This document shows, piece after piece, positions 33,932-43,180 of a stretch of 64,000 nt of DNA. The position numbers and the translations under genes were made by a program. Location: the NCBI GenBank assembly GCA_965248715.1, contig CBDFKB010000007.1, positions 558,001 to 622,000 of the forward strand, read 5' to 3'. This DNA is from CBDFKB01 sp965248715 (GTDB lineage Bacteria; Pseudomonadota; Alphaproteobacteria; Rhizobiales; Rhizobiaceae). The notes below the pieces were generated by a model. That model saw only the letters and a program-made list of their open reading frames with translations, was not told the DNA's origin and searched no databases. Numbering within the stretch: the first letter of the stretch is position 1; each line of letters begins with the position of its first letter.

Positions 33932-35263
33932 TTAATTGCGGACGATGTCGCTTGGATCCGGCGGATATGCGTCGTGTTGCTTGGTTCCATGCAGCAGATC
34001 GAGCGCATAGATCAATTGTAGATCATCCTTAGGATCAGGCGGCACATAAGCAATAGAGCCCGATCCGGAATCATCTTCCTCATCACCAGTAATATGGCCG
34101 CGCAATTGGGATTCGCCGCGCGATTCCACCCGACCCTTCAACTCATCCGGCAATGGCTGGCTGATCTTGATATCTGGGTCGATGCCCTTGGCCTGGATCG
34201 AACGACCGGACGGGGTGAAATAAAGAGCTGTTGTTAGTCGCAACGCGCCGCTTGGTCCAAGCGGAATGATCGTTTGTACCGATCCCTTACCGAACGAACG
34301 GGTGCCAACTACCGTTGAGCGGCGATGGTCTTGCAGCGCCCCGGCAACGATCTCCGATGCACTGGCCGAACCGCCATTGATCAGAACGATCACCGGTTTA
34401 CCGCCGGTCAGGTCGCCGGCCCGGGCGCGGTAGCTGCGAGTTTCTTGCGGGTTGCGTCCCCTGGTCGAAACGATACGGCCGCGATCGAGGAAAGTATCGG
34501 AGACGCTGATTGCCTGTTCCAGCAGTCCGCCCGGATTGAGGCGAAGATCGAGCACGTAACCCGCTAATTTCTCTTCGCCGATCTCTTCCTTGATTTTGTC
34601 AATCGCTTTTTCCAGTCCATCGACTGTCTGTTGGGTAAAACTGGTGACCCGCAGATAGCCCACATCGCCGCTCTCGATCCGATGGCGGACGGAACGAATC
34701 TTGATGACATCGCGAATTATGGTGATTTCCAGCGGGTCATCAGAGGTGGCGCGCTGCACGGTCAACACGATCGGCGTATTGACCGGACCACGCATTTTTT
34801 CGACCGCATCCTGCAGGCTCAGTCCACGCACTGGTTCGCCGTCAATCCCGGTAATCAAATCGCCGGCCAACACGCCAGCACGCGAAGCTGGGGTATCGTC
34901 GATTGGGGTGATGACCTTAACAAGCTCGTTTTCCATCGTTACTTCGATGCCCAGGCCGCCGAACTCACCACGGGTTTGCACCCGCATGTCAGTATGTTCC
35001 TTGGAGGTCATGTAGCTTGAATGGGGATCGAGCGATGTAAGCATGCCATTGATCGCGCTGTGGATCAGTTCCTCTTCATCAGGTTTAGACACATATTGCG
35101 AGCGCACCCGATCGAAAATATCTGCGAAGACGTTCAATTGCTTGTAGGTACCGGCACCGGCCGCAGCCGCCTTGCCGCCGATATCCAGCGTTCCAGAGGT
35201 CAGCGCCACTGTCAGCGCGCCAACAATCGCGCCAACAAACAATAGGGACAGCTTTCTGATCAT
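33932..35263 (-). CDS. ctpA: C-terminal processing serine protease CtpA (S41 family)
   Basis: Periplasmic protease that trims or degrades proteins, often peptidoglycan hydrolases. 443 residues from ATG 35263 (AAGG seven bases upstream). Signal/anchor at about 5-25; S41 N-terminal domain (about 40-90, SALDPHSSYMT-like LTSLDPHSSYMT); PDZ domain (about 95-180, GGLGIEV ... AGVLAGDLITGIDGEP); catalytic core with DLRLNPGGLLEQA, nucleophile Ser in GGSASASEIVAGALQDH and Lys in GTRSFGKGSVQT. The C-terminal tail is acidic. It overlaps the envC gene upstream by a few bases, so the two are translationally coupled. Confidence 0.95.
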   Translation of the reverse strand: MIRKLSLLFVGAIVGALTVALTSGTLDIGGKAAAAGAGTYKQLNVFADIFDRVRSQYVSKPDEEELIHSAINGMLTSLDPHSSYMTSKEHTDMRVQTRGEFGGLGIEVTMENELVKVITPIDDTPASRAGVLAGDLITGIDGEPVRGLSLQDAVEKMRGPVNTPIVLTVQRATSDDPLEITIIRDVIKIRSVRHRIESGDVGYLRVTSFTQQTVDGLEKAIDKIKEEIGEEKLAGYVLDLRLNPGGLLEQAISVSDTFLDRGRIVSTRGRNPQETRSYRARAGDLTGGKPVIVLINGGSASASEIVAGALQDHRRSTVVGTRSFGKGSVQTIIPLGPSGALRLTTALYFTPSGRSIQAKGIDPDIKISQPLPDELKGRVESRGESQLRGHITGDEEDDSGSGSIAYVPPDPKDDLQLIYALDLLHGTKQHDAYPPDPSDIVRN

Positions 35264-35277
35264 AAACTTGCCTTTTC

Positions 35278-36573
35278 TCAGGTTTTCGCCGCCCACCAGG
35301 ATGCCGGGTCGACAAAATTGTCTCCCTTGCGGAATTCCACATACAAGACGGGACGGGTGGAATCTATATCTAAGGTTGCGGCGCTTGCAATCCTGTGCAC
35401 GCCCATTTTACCAACTGGTTCTCCAGAGAGCACGAAACGTCCTGTTTGGGCGGTGACCTGCTCTAGTCCAGCAAGGACTATATGGTAGTCATCACCAGCA
35501 TCAACAATCACAACTTTGCCATAAGACCGAAATGGGCCGGCATAGACGATCCAACCGTCAGCCGGGGTCACCACCACCGCATTGGCTCTGGATGCGAGTT
35601 TGATGCCTTTTGTCAGTTCTCCAAAACCGTCTTGTTGGCCGAAAGTCTGCACTTCGGCCCCGCTAACCGGCCGTGGCAGTAATCCTTTGGCTTTGGCAAA
35701 GGCAATTGCCGGCTTCAGCCGGCCTGGATCAGCGAATATTGCGGTTCGTTCGCCAGTACCGCGCTGGCGCCCGGTTTGCGTGCCATCGGCGGTTTCCCCG
35801 CCCACCATCTGTTCCGTGTTTGCCGGACCCCGGCGCACGGCAAGCTTTTCTTCAATCGCGGCGATCAGCCGTCCCAAGGTTTCGGCTTTTGTCGCTAGCC
35901 TGGCTGCTTCGGTACTGCGTGCCGCCAGCTCGGCCCTGGCTTTGGCGGAAAGCGTTTTCTTTTCCCGCAATAACTCAGCAAGACGGGTTTGTTGGTTCTC
36001 CAACCCATCCATCTGTTGCTTGAGTTCATCGCGCTTGCCGGCAATTTCCCTGCGTACTGCGGCCAATTCAGTCAATTCCTGGGTCAGCAGGTCGGATTCG
36101 GCACGAATTTCCGGCACCACAGATGCCATCATAATCGCACTGCGAACCGAGGTCAAAGCATCGTTTGGACTGACTAACAGCGCCGGCGGCGGCGCGCGGC
36201 CAAGCCGCTGCAAAGCGCCAAGCACCGCGGCCAATACATGGCGCCTGGAGTGCAGTGAACTCTTGATGTCAGTTTCTTGTAGCGAGAGGATGCGCAGCCG
36301 GCTTTCGGTGCCGGTGACATTTTGTTCGAATTTCCGCGCCCGTTGCGCAGTTTCGATCAAGGCGCGATTGATGCGGATCCGTTCGCGCTGCAATTGTTCG
36401 ATTTGGCCGGAAATCCGGTCGCGCTCGACCCGGTTGCGCTCGATTTGTTGCTGGATGTCGTCAAGTTCTACCTGATTGCCCTGATTTTGCTCGCCAAGAT
36501 CCTGGGCAAACGCCGGCAAAGCCAGACCGGCGATTACCACCAGTGCGGTAATCGTCAATCTTGAGCGTGTCAC
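35278..36573 (-). CDS. murein hydrolase activator EnvC-like (degenerate M23/LytM)
   Basis: A secreted coiled-coil protein that activates cell-separation amidases. ~431 residues. The signal peptide (RLTITALVVIAGLALPAFAQ) is followed by long coiled coils (about 30-130, 150-230) and a C-terminal LytM domain. The LytM zinc-binding His residues are absent (IVYAGPFRSYGKVVIVDAGD; FVLSGEPVGKMG), so it should activate rather than cut. No ribosome-backed start exists upstream: the best start, GTG at 36573, lies inside repeat R1h, which has fused to the gene exactly in front of the signal peptide. The frame is open up to 36816 through the repeat. It is followed by ctpA. Confidence 0.85.
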   Translation of the reverse strand: MTRSRLTITALVVIAGLALPAFAQDLGEQNQGNQVELDDIQQQIERNRVERDRISGQIEQLQRERIRINRALIETAQRARKFEQNVTGTESRLRILSLQETDIKSSLHSRRHVLAAVLGALQRLGRAPPPALLVSPNDALTSVRSAIMMASVVPEIRAESDLLTQELTELAAVRREIAGKRDELKQQMDGLENQQTRLAELLREKKTLSAKARAELAARSTEAARLATKAETLGRLIAAIEEKLAVRRGPANTEQMVGGETADGTQTGRQRGTGERTAIFADPGRLKPAIAFAKAKGLLPRPVSGAEVQTFGQQDGFGELTKGIKLASRANAVVVTPADGWIVYAGPFRSYGKVVIVDAGDDYHIVLAGLEQVTAQTGRFVLSGEPVGKMGVHRIASAATLDIDSTRPVLYVEFRKGDNFVDPASWWAAKT

Positions 36574-36665
36574 CCAAAAGTGGACACCGGTTTTTGGAAA
36601 AATGACACGCAAAAACAAAGAGATAGCGCGACGAAGCGAATCCAACGCTTGGTGACAAGCGCTAG
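36560..36665 (+). repeat. R1h palindromic element overlapping the envC start
   Basis: Left end degenerate (CTTG instead of CTAG), right end CTAG. On the minus strand its tip reads TTTTGGGTGACACGC, which supplies the only good start codon (GTG) for the EnvC signal peptide. Located in the 285-base gap between rlmH and envC. Confidence 0.9.
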
Positions 36666-36858
36666 TGCACCATTGGCCCAACATATGGCCGGCAAATCCC
36701 GGAGCAAGAATACGGTTCAAAATATGAGGTTCCACAAAGCGCGGCGCTGTCGGCGCACCATGCGCCACAGGCGTTAACGAACGATCAACCAAGCCAGCCG
36801 AAAACCCGCAACCCAATACTCTTTACCATCAATACTGGGCAATGCGATGGCACCACGC

Positions 36859-37350
36859 CTATTGGCGGTGATAAGGATGGCCGGCAAGAATTGTCATCGC
36901 CCGGTAAATCTGTTCGAGCAACAAGATACGAACAATCTGATGCGGCCATGTCAAGCGCCCAAATCCAAGCACCATTGAAGCGTTTTTGCCGAGCTTGGGG
37001 TCGCACCCATCCGGCCCGCCAATGACAAACGCCACCTTTGCGACCCCGTCATCGCGCCATTTAGCCAGTAATTTTGCAAATTTGGCGCTGGTGATCGCCT
37101 CGCCGGTCTCGTCAAGCAGTACCAATTTGCCCGATCCGACACTTTTTGCAGTGTGTGCCTCAAGCGCCTCAAACTCCTCCAGCTTTCGTCTGGTTGGCGA
37201 AGCCGCTTTTGATTGGTTGATTTCCATAATTCGCGGCTCGTCAAAACCAAGCGCCCTGCCTTGTTGGGCAATGCGTTCGCGGTAGCGCTCGCAAAGCGTG
37301 CGCTCGGCCCCCGGTTTGAGACGCCCAACCGCTAAAAGGTCGATCCGCAT
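36859..37350 (-). CDS. rlmH: 23S rRNA m3-pseudouridine-1915 methyltransferase RlmH
   Basis: SPOUT-family enzyme that methylates pseudouridine 1915, the residue made by RluD. 163 residues (family ~155-160). The trefoil-knot signature is clear: FVIGGPDGCDPKLGKNA for the SAM-binding knot and the C-terminal LLEQIYRAMTILAGHPYHR. It starts three bases after the rsfS stop and ends 285 bases before envC, a gap filled partly by R1h. Its position after rsfS is standard. Nothing abnormal. Confidence 0.97.
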   Translation of the reverse strand: MRIDLLAVGRLKPGAERTLCERYRERIAQQGRALGFDEPRIMEINQSKAASPTRRKLEEFEALEAHTAKSVGSGKLVLLDETGEAITSAKFAKLLAKWRDDGVAKVAFVIGGPDGCDPKLGKNASMVLGFGRLTWPHQIVRILLLEQIYRAMTILAGHPYHRQ

Positions 37351-37353
37351 CGC

Positions 37354-37770
37354 TCAAGCCGGCAGATCCGGCATCCGCCACATCTTCTCGATATTGTAGA
37401 ATTCACGGATTTCCGGCCGGAAGATGTGACAAATCACATCTGCGGTATCAACCAAAACCCAGTCGCATGCCGGCAACCCTTCGGTGCGAGCCGTGCCGCA
37501 GCCTGCGGTTTTAAGGGCTCTTTGCAGGTGGTCGGAAATCGCCCCCACATGGCGATGCGAACGCCCAGACGCAACCACCATGTGGTCGGCCAGCGCAGAC
37601 TTTCCGGAAATCTCGATAATATCCACGTCAATAGCGCTGGAACTTTCCAGGCTGTTGATCACAATTTCTAGGAGGGTGTCGCACGATGCAGGGTCAGCGA
37701 ACACGGCCGGACTTGTTGGTGTTATCCGGTCGACTTGTCTATCAGCGTTGATGGTCAGTTTTTGCCTCAT
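37354..37770 (-). CDS. rsfS: ribosomal silencing factor RsfS
   Basis: Binds ribosomal protein L14 and blocks subunit joining in starved cells. From ATG 37770 the protein has 138 residues; the conserved DUF143 core covers LLEIVINSLESSSAIDVDII, HMVVASGRSHRHVGAISDHL, EGLPACDWVLVDTADVICHI and FRPEIREFYNIEKMW. The first ~30 residues are an unconserved extension. A longer frame to 37920 lacks a start signal. It follows nadD and precedes rlmH, the canonical order. Confidence 0.95.
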   Translation of the reverse strand: MRQKLTINADRQVDRITPTSPAVFADPASCDTLLEIVINSLESSSAIDVDIIEISGKSALADHMVVASGRSHRHVGAISDHLQRALKTAGCGTARTEGLPACDWVLVDTADVICHIFRPEIREFYNIEKMWRMPDLPA

Positions 37771-37946
37771 AAATCTTTCTGATGCCGGTTGGGCAACAAA
37801 CACAGGAAACACTCTAGTGCAGGTCTGACCGAATTGGAACCATGGTAGGGTTACGGTTTTGTGACAATTTGCATATGTGGCTTGCATATGTGGCCGCCAA
37901 GCAAAGATGCCGGCAGCCAATATTGTCCAGGCAACCCATCACCAAC

Positions 37947-38576
37947 CTAACCGTTGGTCACCGATTGGCGAATTTTGGTTGACGACAATTCGTTTCGCGG
38001 ACCGTGCAAAAAAGTCCAGGCCGGCGCGCCGCGCCCGGCCAATAGCGCTGCGTCACTTTCCTCGATGCGGTAACGTGTCAACGCGATCGCTGCCGGCGAC
38101 GACAGGCAATGCTGGGTCGAACCCGGTCGGTCAACCACGATTATCGGCACCATATCGGCAATGCGCCGCCAATTTTGCCAGCGATGAAACCCGGCCAGGC
38201 TGTCGGCCCCCATGATCCAGACAAAATCGAGCCGTGGACGGCACGCCAGCAGATAGGCAAGGGTACGTTCGGTATAGTGAAACCTCATTGCCGCTTCAAA
38301 TCCAGTAATTTCAATTCGCGGATGAGTTACCAATTCCCGACACTTTTCCATCCGCTGATTGAGCGCCGCCAGGTCGCTATGGTCCTTTAGCGGATTGCCA
38401 GGAGTTAAAATCCACCACACCCGGTCGAGCGCGGCACGCTTTAGGGTCAATTCACTGATATGTTGGTGGCCGTCATGGGGCGGATTGAAAGAGCCGCCCA
38501 ACAGACCGATCCGCATACCCGGCTCTGCATAGGGGATGTTGAGGGCTGGGTTTTTTGGCAATTGGTTATCGGACAT
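37947..38576 (-). CDS. nadD: nicotinate-nucleotide adenylyltransferase
   Basis: Makes deamido-NAD from nicotinate mononucleotide and ATP in NAD synthesis. 209 residues. Nucleotidyltransferase motifs: GLLGGSFNPPHDGHQHIS (about 24-41) and the C-terminal ELSSTKIRQSV (ISSTxIR-type). DFVWIMGADSLAGFHRWQ is the substrate-binding segment. The N-terminus has ~20 extra residues before MRIGLLGG; Met21 is a possible start. It lies 14 bases after proA and before rsfS, as expected. Confidence 0.96.
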   Translation of the reverse strand: MSDNQLPKNPALNIPYAEPGMRIGLLGGSFNPPHDGHQHISELTLKRAALDRVWWILTPGNPLKDHSDLAALNQRMEKCRELVTHPRIEITGFEAAMRFHYTERTLAYLLACRPRLDFVWIMGADSLAGFHRWQNWRRIADMVPIIVVDRPGSTQHCLSSPAAIALTRYRIEESDAALLAGRGAPAWTFLHGPRNELSSTKIRQSVTNG

Positions 38577-38590
38577 TGCCAGACATACTT

Positions 38591-39877
38591 TTACGGCCGA
38601 ACCTGGCCGCTGCCGCGTACCTGGTATTTAAAACTGGTCAATTGCTCGACGCCAACTGGCCCGCGTGCATGCAATTTGCCGGTGGCAATGCCGATTTCGC
38701 CGCCCATGCCGAACTCACCGCCATCGGCGAACTGGGTTGACACATTGTGCATTACAATTGCCGAATCCACTTCGCGCAAAAACCGTTCCGCAGCATGGAG
38801 TTCTTCGCCGATGATAGTCTCGGTATGGTGCGATGAATAACGCCGAATGTGGTCAATCGCACCGCCGACCCCATCAACCAGGCAAACCGAGATAATCGCA
38901 TCGCCATATTCCCGCGACCAATCGTCTTGGTTTGCCGGCTCACAGCCGCCAAATAATTCCATGATTTCTGCACTGGCACGAATGAGGCAACCCTCTTTGG
39001 TCAAATCGCCCAGGATCGGTGCCACCAAATGTTTGGCCGCCCGGTCGACCAGCAAAGTCTCGGCTGCACCGCAAATGCTGGTGCGCCGCATTTTCGCGTT
39101 TACGGTAATGCGACGCGCCATTTCCAGATCCGCCGAACCGTCAACATAAACGTGGCAGATGCCCTCCAAATGAGCAAAAACCGGTACCCGCGCCTCATCC
39201 TGCACCCGGCCAACCAGGCTCTTGCCGCCACGTGGCACAATAACATCAATCGCGCCATTAAGCCCGGCCAATATTTCGCCGACCGCTGCCCGGTCGGTGG
39301 TCGGTACGATTTGCACTGCATCGACCGGAAGACCGGCTTGTTCCAGCCCGCTCAACAAGGCGGCGTGGATCGCGCGCGAGGAATGAAAAGAATCCGAACC
39401 GCCGCGCAAAATCACCGCATTACCGGATTTCAGGCACAGGGCGGCTGCATCGCTGGTAACATTGGGCCGGCTTTCGAAAATCACACCAACCACGCCAAGC
39501 GGGGTGCGCACGCGCTCAATCGCCAGACCATTCGGCTGCTGCCAATTGGCGATCACGGCGCCAACCGGATCGGGCAATGCTGCAATTTCGGTCAATGCAG
39601 TGGCCATGGCGTCAAGGCGTTCAGTGGTAAGTTTCAGGCGGTCGACAAATGGCTGGGTAAGCCCGGCGCCGATACCTTGATCCACATCAAGCTGATTGGC
39701 TTTAAATATCGCTGCACTGTGCCGGCCAAGCGCCGCCGCCATCGCCACCAGGGCGCGGTTTTTGTCCCCACCGGCGGCCAATGCCATTATCGCGGCCGCA
39801 TTGCGCGCCCGCTTACCGATGTCGCGCATAACCTGGGCCACATTATTGTCAGAGGTTTTGTCGAGCATCGCCGCCAT
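38591..39877 (-). CDS. proA: gamma-glutamyl phosphate reductase
   Basis: Second step of proline synthesis: NADPH-dependent reduction of gamma-glutamyl phosphate to the semialdehyde. 428 residues, aldehyde-dehydrogenase fold, with the catalytic Cys in MRRTSICGAAETLLVD and NAVILRGGSDSFHSSRAIHA around the nucleotide site. It overlaps proB by 29 bases, so both are likely made from one transcript. It is followed by nadD. Confidence 0.97.
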   Translation of the reverse strand: MAAMLDKTSDNNVAQVMRDIGKRARNAAAIMALAAGGDKNRALVAMAAALGRHSAAIFKANQLDVDQGIGAGLTQPFVDRLKLTTERLDAMATALTEIAALPDPVGAVIANWQQPNGLAIERVRTPLGVVGVIFESRPNVTSDAAALCLKSGNAVILRGGSDSFHSSRAIHAALLSGLEQAGLPVDAVQIVPTTDRAAVGEILAGLNGAIDVIVPRGGKSLVGRVQDEARVPVFAHLEGICHVYVDGSADLEMARRITVNAKMRRTSICGAAETLLVDRAAKHLVAPILGDLTKEGCLIRASAEIMELFGGCEPANQDDWSREYGDAIISVCLVDGVGGAIDHIRRYSSHHTETIIGEELHAAERFLREVDSAIVMHNVSTQFADGGEFGMGGEIGIATGKLHARGPVGVEQLTSFKYQVRGSGQVRP

Positions 39878-41006
39878 CCCTTGCGCCGGAAAAACCGGTC
39901 ACGGCCAAATCATCACGGTGGATCATCGCCGAACGGCCGGCAAATCCGAGCACCTTTTCAATCTCGGCGGTTTTCAGACCGGCGATCTTTTTCGCGTCCG
40001 GCGCATCATATGCCACAAATCCGCGCGCCAATTCAACGTCATCCTCGGCATACACCAGCACAACATCGCCACGCTGGAATGAACCCTTGACCCCTACCAC
40101 ACCGGCCGGCAACAGGCTTTTGCCGGCGCAAAGTGCCTTTGCCGCACCGGCATCAATGACCAGGGTACCGGCAGATTGCAGATGCCCGGCAATCCATTTC
40201 TTGCGAGCACGAACTGGATTTTCCCGCGAAACAAAATAAGTGCATCGGCCGCTTTGCTCGATCGCACGCAACGGATGATGCTTCTTGCCGGAGGCGATGA
40301 TCATCGACGCACCGGCTGCCGTAGCAATCTTTGCCGCTTCGATTTTGGTGATCATGCCACCACGCGACAATTGATTGGTGGCGGTTCCGGCCATGGCCTC
40401 AATCTTTGGTGTTATCGCCTCAACATGGTCCACAAACGTAGCTGCTTTTTCGCCATTCGGTGCACGGGTATAAAGCCCGTCAACATCAGACAATAGCACC
40501 AATAAGTCGGCTTCCATCATGGTCGCGACCCGGGCCGCGAGCCGGTCATTATCGCCATAACGGATTTCGTTGGTAGCCACCGTGTCATTTTCATTGATCA
40601 CCGGAACCGCACCGATTTTCAGCAAGGTTGAAATTGTTGCCCTTGCATTCAGATAGCGCCGGCGTTCTTCGGTATCGCCATAGGTCAACAAGATTTGCCC
40701 GGTTTTGAGCCGGTTTTGTCCCAACACTTCGAAAAACGCCCGGCTTAGCTCGATCTGTCCGGCGGCGGCCGCTGCTTGGCTTTCCTCAAGCTTGAGTTTA
40801 CCGGCCGGCATGCCCAATACGATGCGGCCAAGGGCAATCGCACCGGAAGAAACCACTAAGACGGTGGAACCTGCGGCAACAATGCGGGCAATGTCGGCGG
40901 CCAGGCTTTCTAACCAAGATAAGTTTAGGCCTGATACCGGATCAACAATCAGCGAGGAACCGATCTTGATGACAACCCGCCGGTAACTGGACAAGCATAT
41001 AGTCAC
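39849..41006 (-). CDS. proB: glutamate 5-kinase
   Basis: First, feedback-regulated step of proline synthesis. 385 residues starting at GTG 41006, which overlaps the obgE stop in the arrangement GTGA; the longer frame to 41042 would intrude further into obgE. Amino-acid kinase domain with RRVVIKIGSSLIVD, VSSGAIALGRIVLG, INENDTVAT and RGGMITKIEAAKIATAAG; C-terminal PUA domain (about 285-370) with LLPAGVVGVKGSFQRGDVVL. The PUA domain is present, as in enterobacterial ProB. Coupled to obgE upstream and proA downstream. Confidence 0.96.
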   Translation of the reverse strand: MTICLSSYRRVVIKIGSSLIVDPVSGLNLSWLESLAADIARIVAAGSTVLVVSSGAIALGRIVLGMPAGKLKLEESQAAAAAGQIELSRAFFEVLGQNRLKTGQILLTYGDTEERRRYLNARATISTLLKIGAVPVINENDTVATNEIRYGDNDRLAARVATMMEADLLVLLSDVDGLYTRAPNGEKAATFVDHVEAITPKIEAMAGTATNQLSRGGMITKIEAAKIATAAGASMIIASGKKHHPLRAIEQSGRCTYFVSRENPVRARKKWIAGHLQSAGTLVIDAGAAKALCAGKSLLPAGVVGVKGSFQRGDVVLVYAEDDVELARGFVAYDAPDAKKIAGLKTAEIEKVLGFAGRSAMIHRDDLAVTGFSGARDGGDARQNL

Positions 41007-42034
41007 CGCTCCAACTCCGCATCGGCCAATTGGACGGCGCAATTGTCCGCTGAGCGCCGTATATCGGCAAGCTGCCGTAGAATTTCTCCGGTGCCGCGCT
41101 GTTGCACGGATGACAATATTTGGGGATCATTGATGCCAATTTCTCGCAATACCGCCAACTTATTTTCGATTTCGCCTTGATCAAGCGCATCAACTTTGCT
41201 TAACGCCACCAACTCCAGCTTGTCGGCAAGGTTTTGGCCATATTCATCCATTTCGCCGCGCACCGTATGATATGCTGCGGCAACGTCCTCTTCTAATCCG
41301 CTAACTAGATGCAACAGTCCTTTGGTACGTTCCACATGGCTAAGGAAGCGGTCGCCGATGCCGATCCCGGCATGGGCTCCCTCGATCAGTCCTGGAATGT
41401 CGGCAAGGAGAAGTTCTTCGCCATCTACTGTCGCAACCCCCAAATTGGGATGTAGAGTGGTGAACGGATAATCGGCAATCTTGGGTTTCGCTGCTGAAAC
41501 CGTGGCAAGAAAAGTAGATTTTCCTGCGTTCGGCAGCCCGATGATGCCGATATCGGCAATCAGCTTGAGTTTAAGCCATATCCATTTCTCGACCCCTGGA
41601 AGTCCGGGATTTGCCGCGCGCGGCGCCCGATTGGTGGAAGATTTGAAATGAGCATTGCCGAAACCGCCATTGCCGCCGCCGGCAATGCGCACCCGCATGC
41701 CCTCAACGTTCAAATCGGCGATCATGGTTTCGCCGTCTTCCTCGATAATCTGCGTGCCCGCTGGTACCGCCAAGGTCACATCGTGGCCGCGCGCGCCGGT
41801 GCGATTACGTCCCATGCCGTGTACGCCGGTGCCGGCACGAAAATGTTGCCGGTAGCGATAGTCGATCAGGGTGTTTAGGCCACCAACCGCCTCGGCCCAC
41901 ACATTGCCGCCATTGCCGCCGTCGCCCCCGTCCGGCCCGCCATGTTCAATATATTTCTCGCGCCGAAACGAAACGCAGCCGGCGCCGCCGGTGCCGGAGC
42001 GAATGCTGACTTTGGCTGTATCGAGGAATTTCAT
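41003..42034 (-). CDS. obgE: GTPase ObgE/CgtA
   Basis: Essential ribosome-assembly and stress GTPase. 343 residues. The glycine-rich Obg fold spans about 1-158 (GGDGGNGGNVWAEAVGGLNT; GGGNGGFGNAHFKSSTNRAP), followed by the G domain with P-loop GLPNAGKSTFLATVS (about 166-180), the DIPGL switch (LADIPGLIEGAHAG) and SKVD for guanine recognition. The third, variable C-terminal domain is essentially absent, as in many alphaproteobacteria. Its TGA stop overlaps the proB GTG. Confidence 0.96.
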   Translation of the reverse strand: MKFLDTAKVSIRSGTGGAGCVSFRREKYIEHGGPDGGDGGNGGNVWAEAVGGLNTLIDYRYRQHFRAGTGVHGMGRNRTGARGHDVTLAVPAGTQIIEEDGETMIADLNVEGMRVRIAGGGNGGFGNAHFKSSTNRAPRAANPGLPGVEKWIWLKLKLIADIGIIGLPNAGKSTFLATVSAAKPKIADYPFTTLHPNLGVATVDGEELLLADIPGLIEGAHAGIGIGDRFLSHVERTKGLLHLVSGLEEDVAAAYHTVRGEMDEYGQNLADKLELVALSKVDALDQGEIENKLAVLREIGINDPQILSSVQQRGTGEILRQLADIRRSADNCAVQLADAELER

Positions 42035-42133
42035 GCCGTTCCGTTACATTTGATCCGTACGGGCACTTGATCCAAGAAGCCGGCGCGGATGCCAACGATG
42101 CCGACGCCGGCCATAGCGGCGCACGCCAATTGC

Positions 42134-42748
42134 TTAGGCGGCAATCGCCTCCATCCAGCTTACCCGGGTAATCTGGTAATGGTCGATCTTACGTACTTCA
42201 TTGGCCGAGCGCGAAAAGACTTCGCCCTGTTTCCAATATTTACCGCCGCACTTTTCGATCACCCGGCGCGAATTGCGGTTTTCCGGCGCGCACGATATTT
42301 GCATTTGATCGTAACCGGTCACCTTGAAAAACAGATCGACAAGCGCCCGGGTCGCTTCGCTGGCATAACCGCGTCCCCAAAATTCCTCGCCGAGCCAATA
42401 GCCGGCATAGGAAAGTTCAAATGGTGCCTTGGCGGCGTGAAGCGAGCATATCCCCATGAAGGTTCCGCCCTCGCCAAGTGTGATCGCATACACGCTCTCG
42501 GCGTGGCGATAAGCAAGGCTGGCGAGAAATTCCTCGGCATCGGCCCTGAAATAGGGATAGGGCATGGATGTCAGCATCAGCGCTACTTGCGGATTGTTGG
42601 CAAGCCGCACCATGTCGTCGACATCATGTTGATTGGGCGGGCGCAAGATCAACCGCTCGGTTTCCAATACCGGGCACTGGGTGATCAAGGTACCCTCGAC
42701 CGCGAAACCGGTTGCGGCTTCATCACATTGCGGACTTGGTTCTGCCAT
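42134..42748 (-). CDS. GNAT-family N-acetyltransferase, RimJ/RimL-like
   Basis: A ~204-residue acetyltransferase. TERLILRPPNQHDVDDMVRL opens the fold, then GGTFMGICSLHAA, GYWLGEEFWGRGYASEATRA (the acetyl-CoA-binding Q/R-x-x-G-x-G/A motif region) and ISCAPENRNSRRVIEKCGGK. The family acetylates N-termini of ribosomal proteins or other amines; the substrate is not known here. Its place between rpmA and obgE is conserved in alphaproteobacteria. Several ATGs compete; I use the one at 42748 (MAEPSPQ). Confidence 0.9.
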   Translation of the reverse strand: MAEPSPQCDEAATGFAVEGTLITQCPVLETERLILRPPNQHDVDDMVRLANNPQVALMLTSMPYPYFRADAEEFLASLAYRHAESVYAITLGEGGTFMGICSLHAAKAPFELSYAGYWLGEEFWGRGYASEATRALVDLFFKVTGYDQMQISCAPENRNSRRVIEKCGGKYWKQGEVFSRSANEVRKIDHYQITRVSWMEAIAA

Positions 42749-42861
42749 GCTCATTGTTCTGTTTCCTGATGGAAAAGGGGCAGATGGTATCCCACCTCCC
42801 CGCATCAGACTGCCTCAATTTGGTCTGTGCCGGGTCGGTTAGGACACCGGCGGAAACCGGC

Positions 42862-43131
42862 TTATTTGCTTGCTTCGGCCATCGGATCGACAGAGATAAA
42901 GGTCCGGTTGTTGGCCTTCTTGCGGAAGGCTACTTTGCCTTCAACCTTGGCGAAGATGGTATGATCCTTGCCAATGCCGACATTGTCGCCCGGGTGCCAT
43001 TTGGTGCCCCGTTGGCGCGCGATTATGTTACCGGCGAGCACATGTTCGCCACCATATTTCTTCACACCGAGGCGCTTTGATTCTGAATCACGACCATTGC
43101 GTGACGAACCGCCAGCTTTCTTATGTGCCAT
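42862..43131 (-). CDS. rpmA: 50S ribosomal protein L27
   Basis: Ribosomal protein at the peptidyl-transferase centre. 89 residues, the standard length: MAHKKAGGSSRNGRDSESK at the N-terminus, then RLGVKKYGGEHVLAGNIIAR and TKWHPGDNVGIGKDHTIFA. No N-terminal cleavage extension as in Firmicutes. It follows rplU by 49 bases and precedes the GNAT gene. Confidence 0.98.
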   Translation of the reverse strand: MAHKKAGGSSRNGRDSESKRLGVKKYGGEHVLAGNIIARQRGTKWHPGDNVGIGKDHTIFAKVEGKVAFRKKANNRTFISVDPMAEASK

Positions 43132-43180
43132 CTCAGTACTCCTTTGCGATCCGCTTTAAGCGCTTCGCGTATCAGCCCCG

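Noticed and set aside
39029..40090. 353-residue plus-strand ORF opposite proA/proB
   Set aside because: Long but antisense to two certain genes; no recognisable domain.
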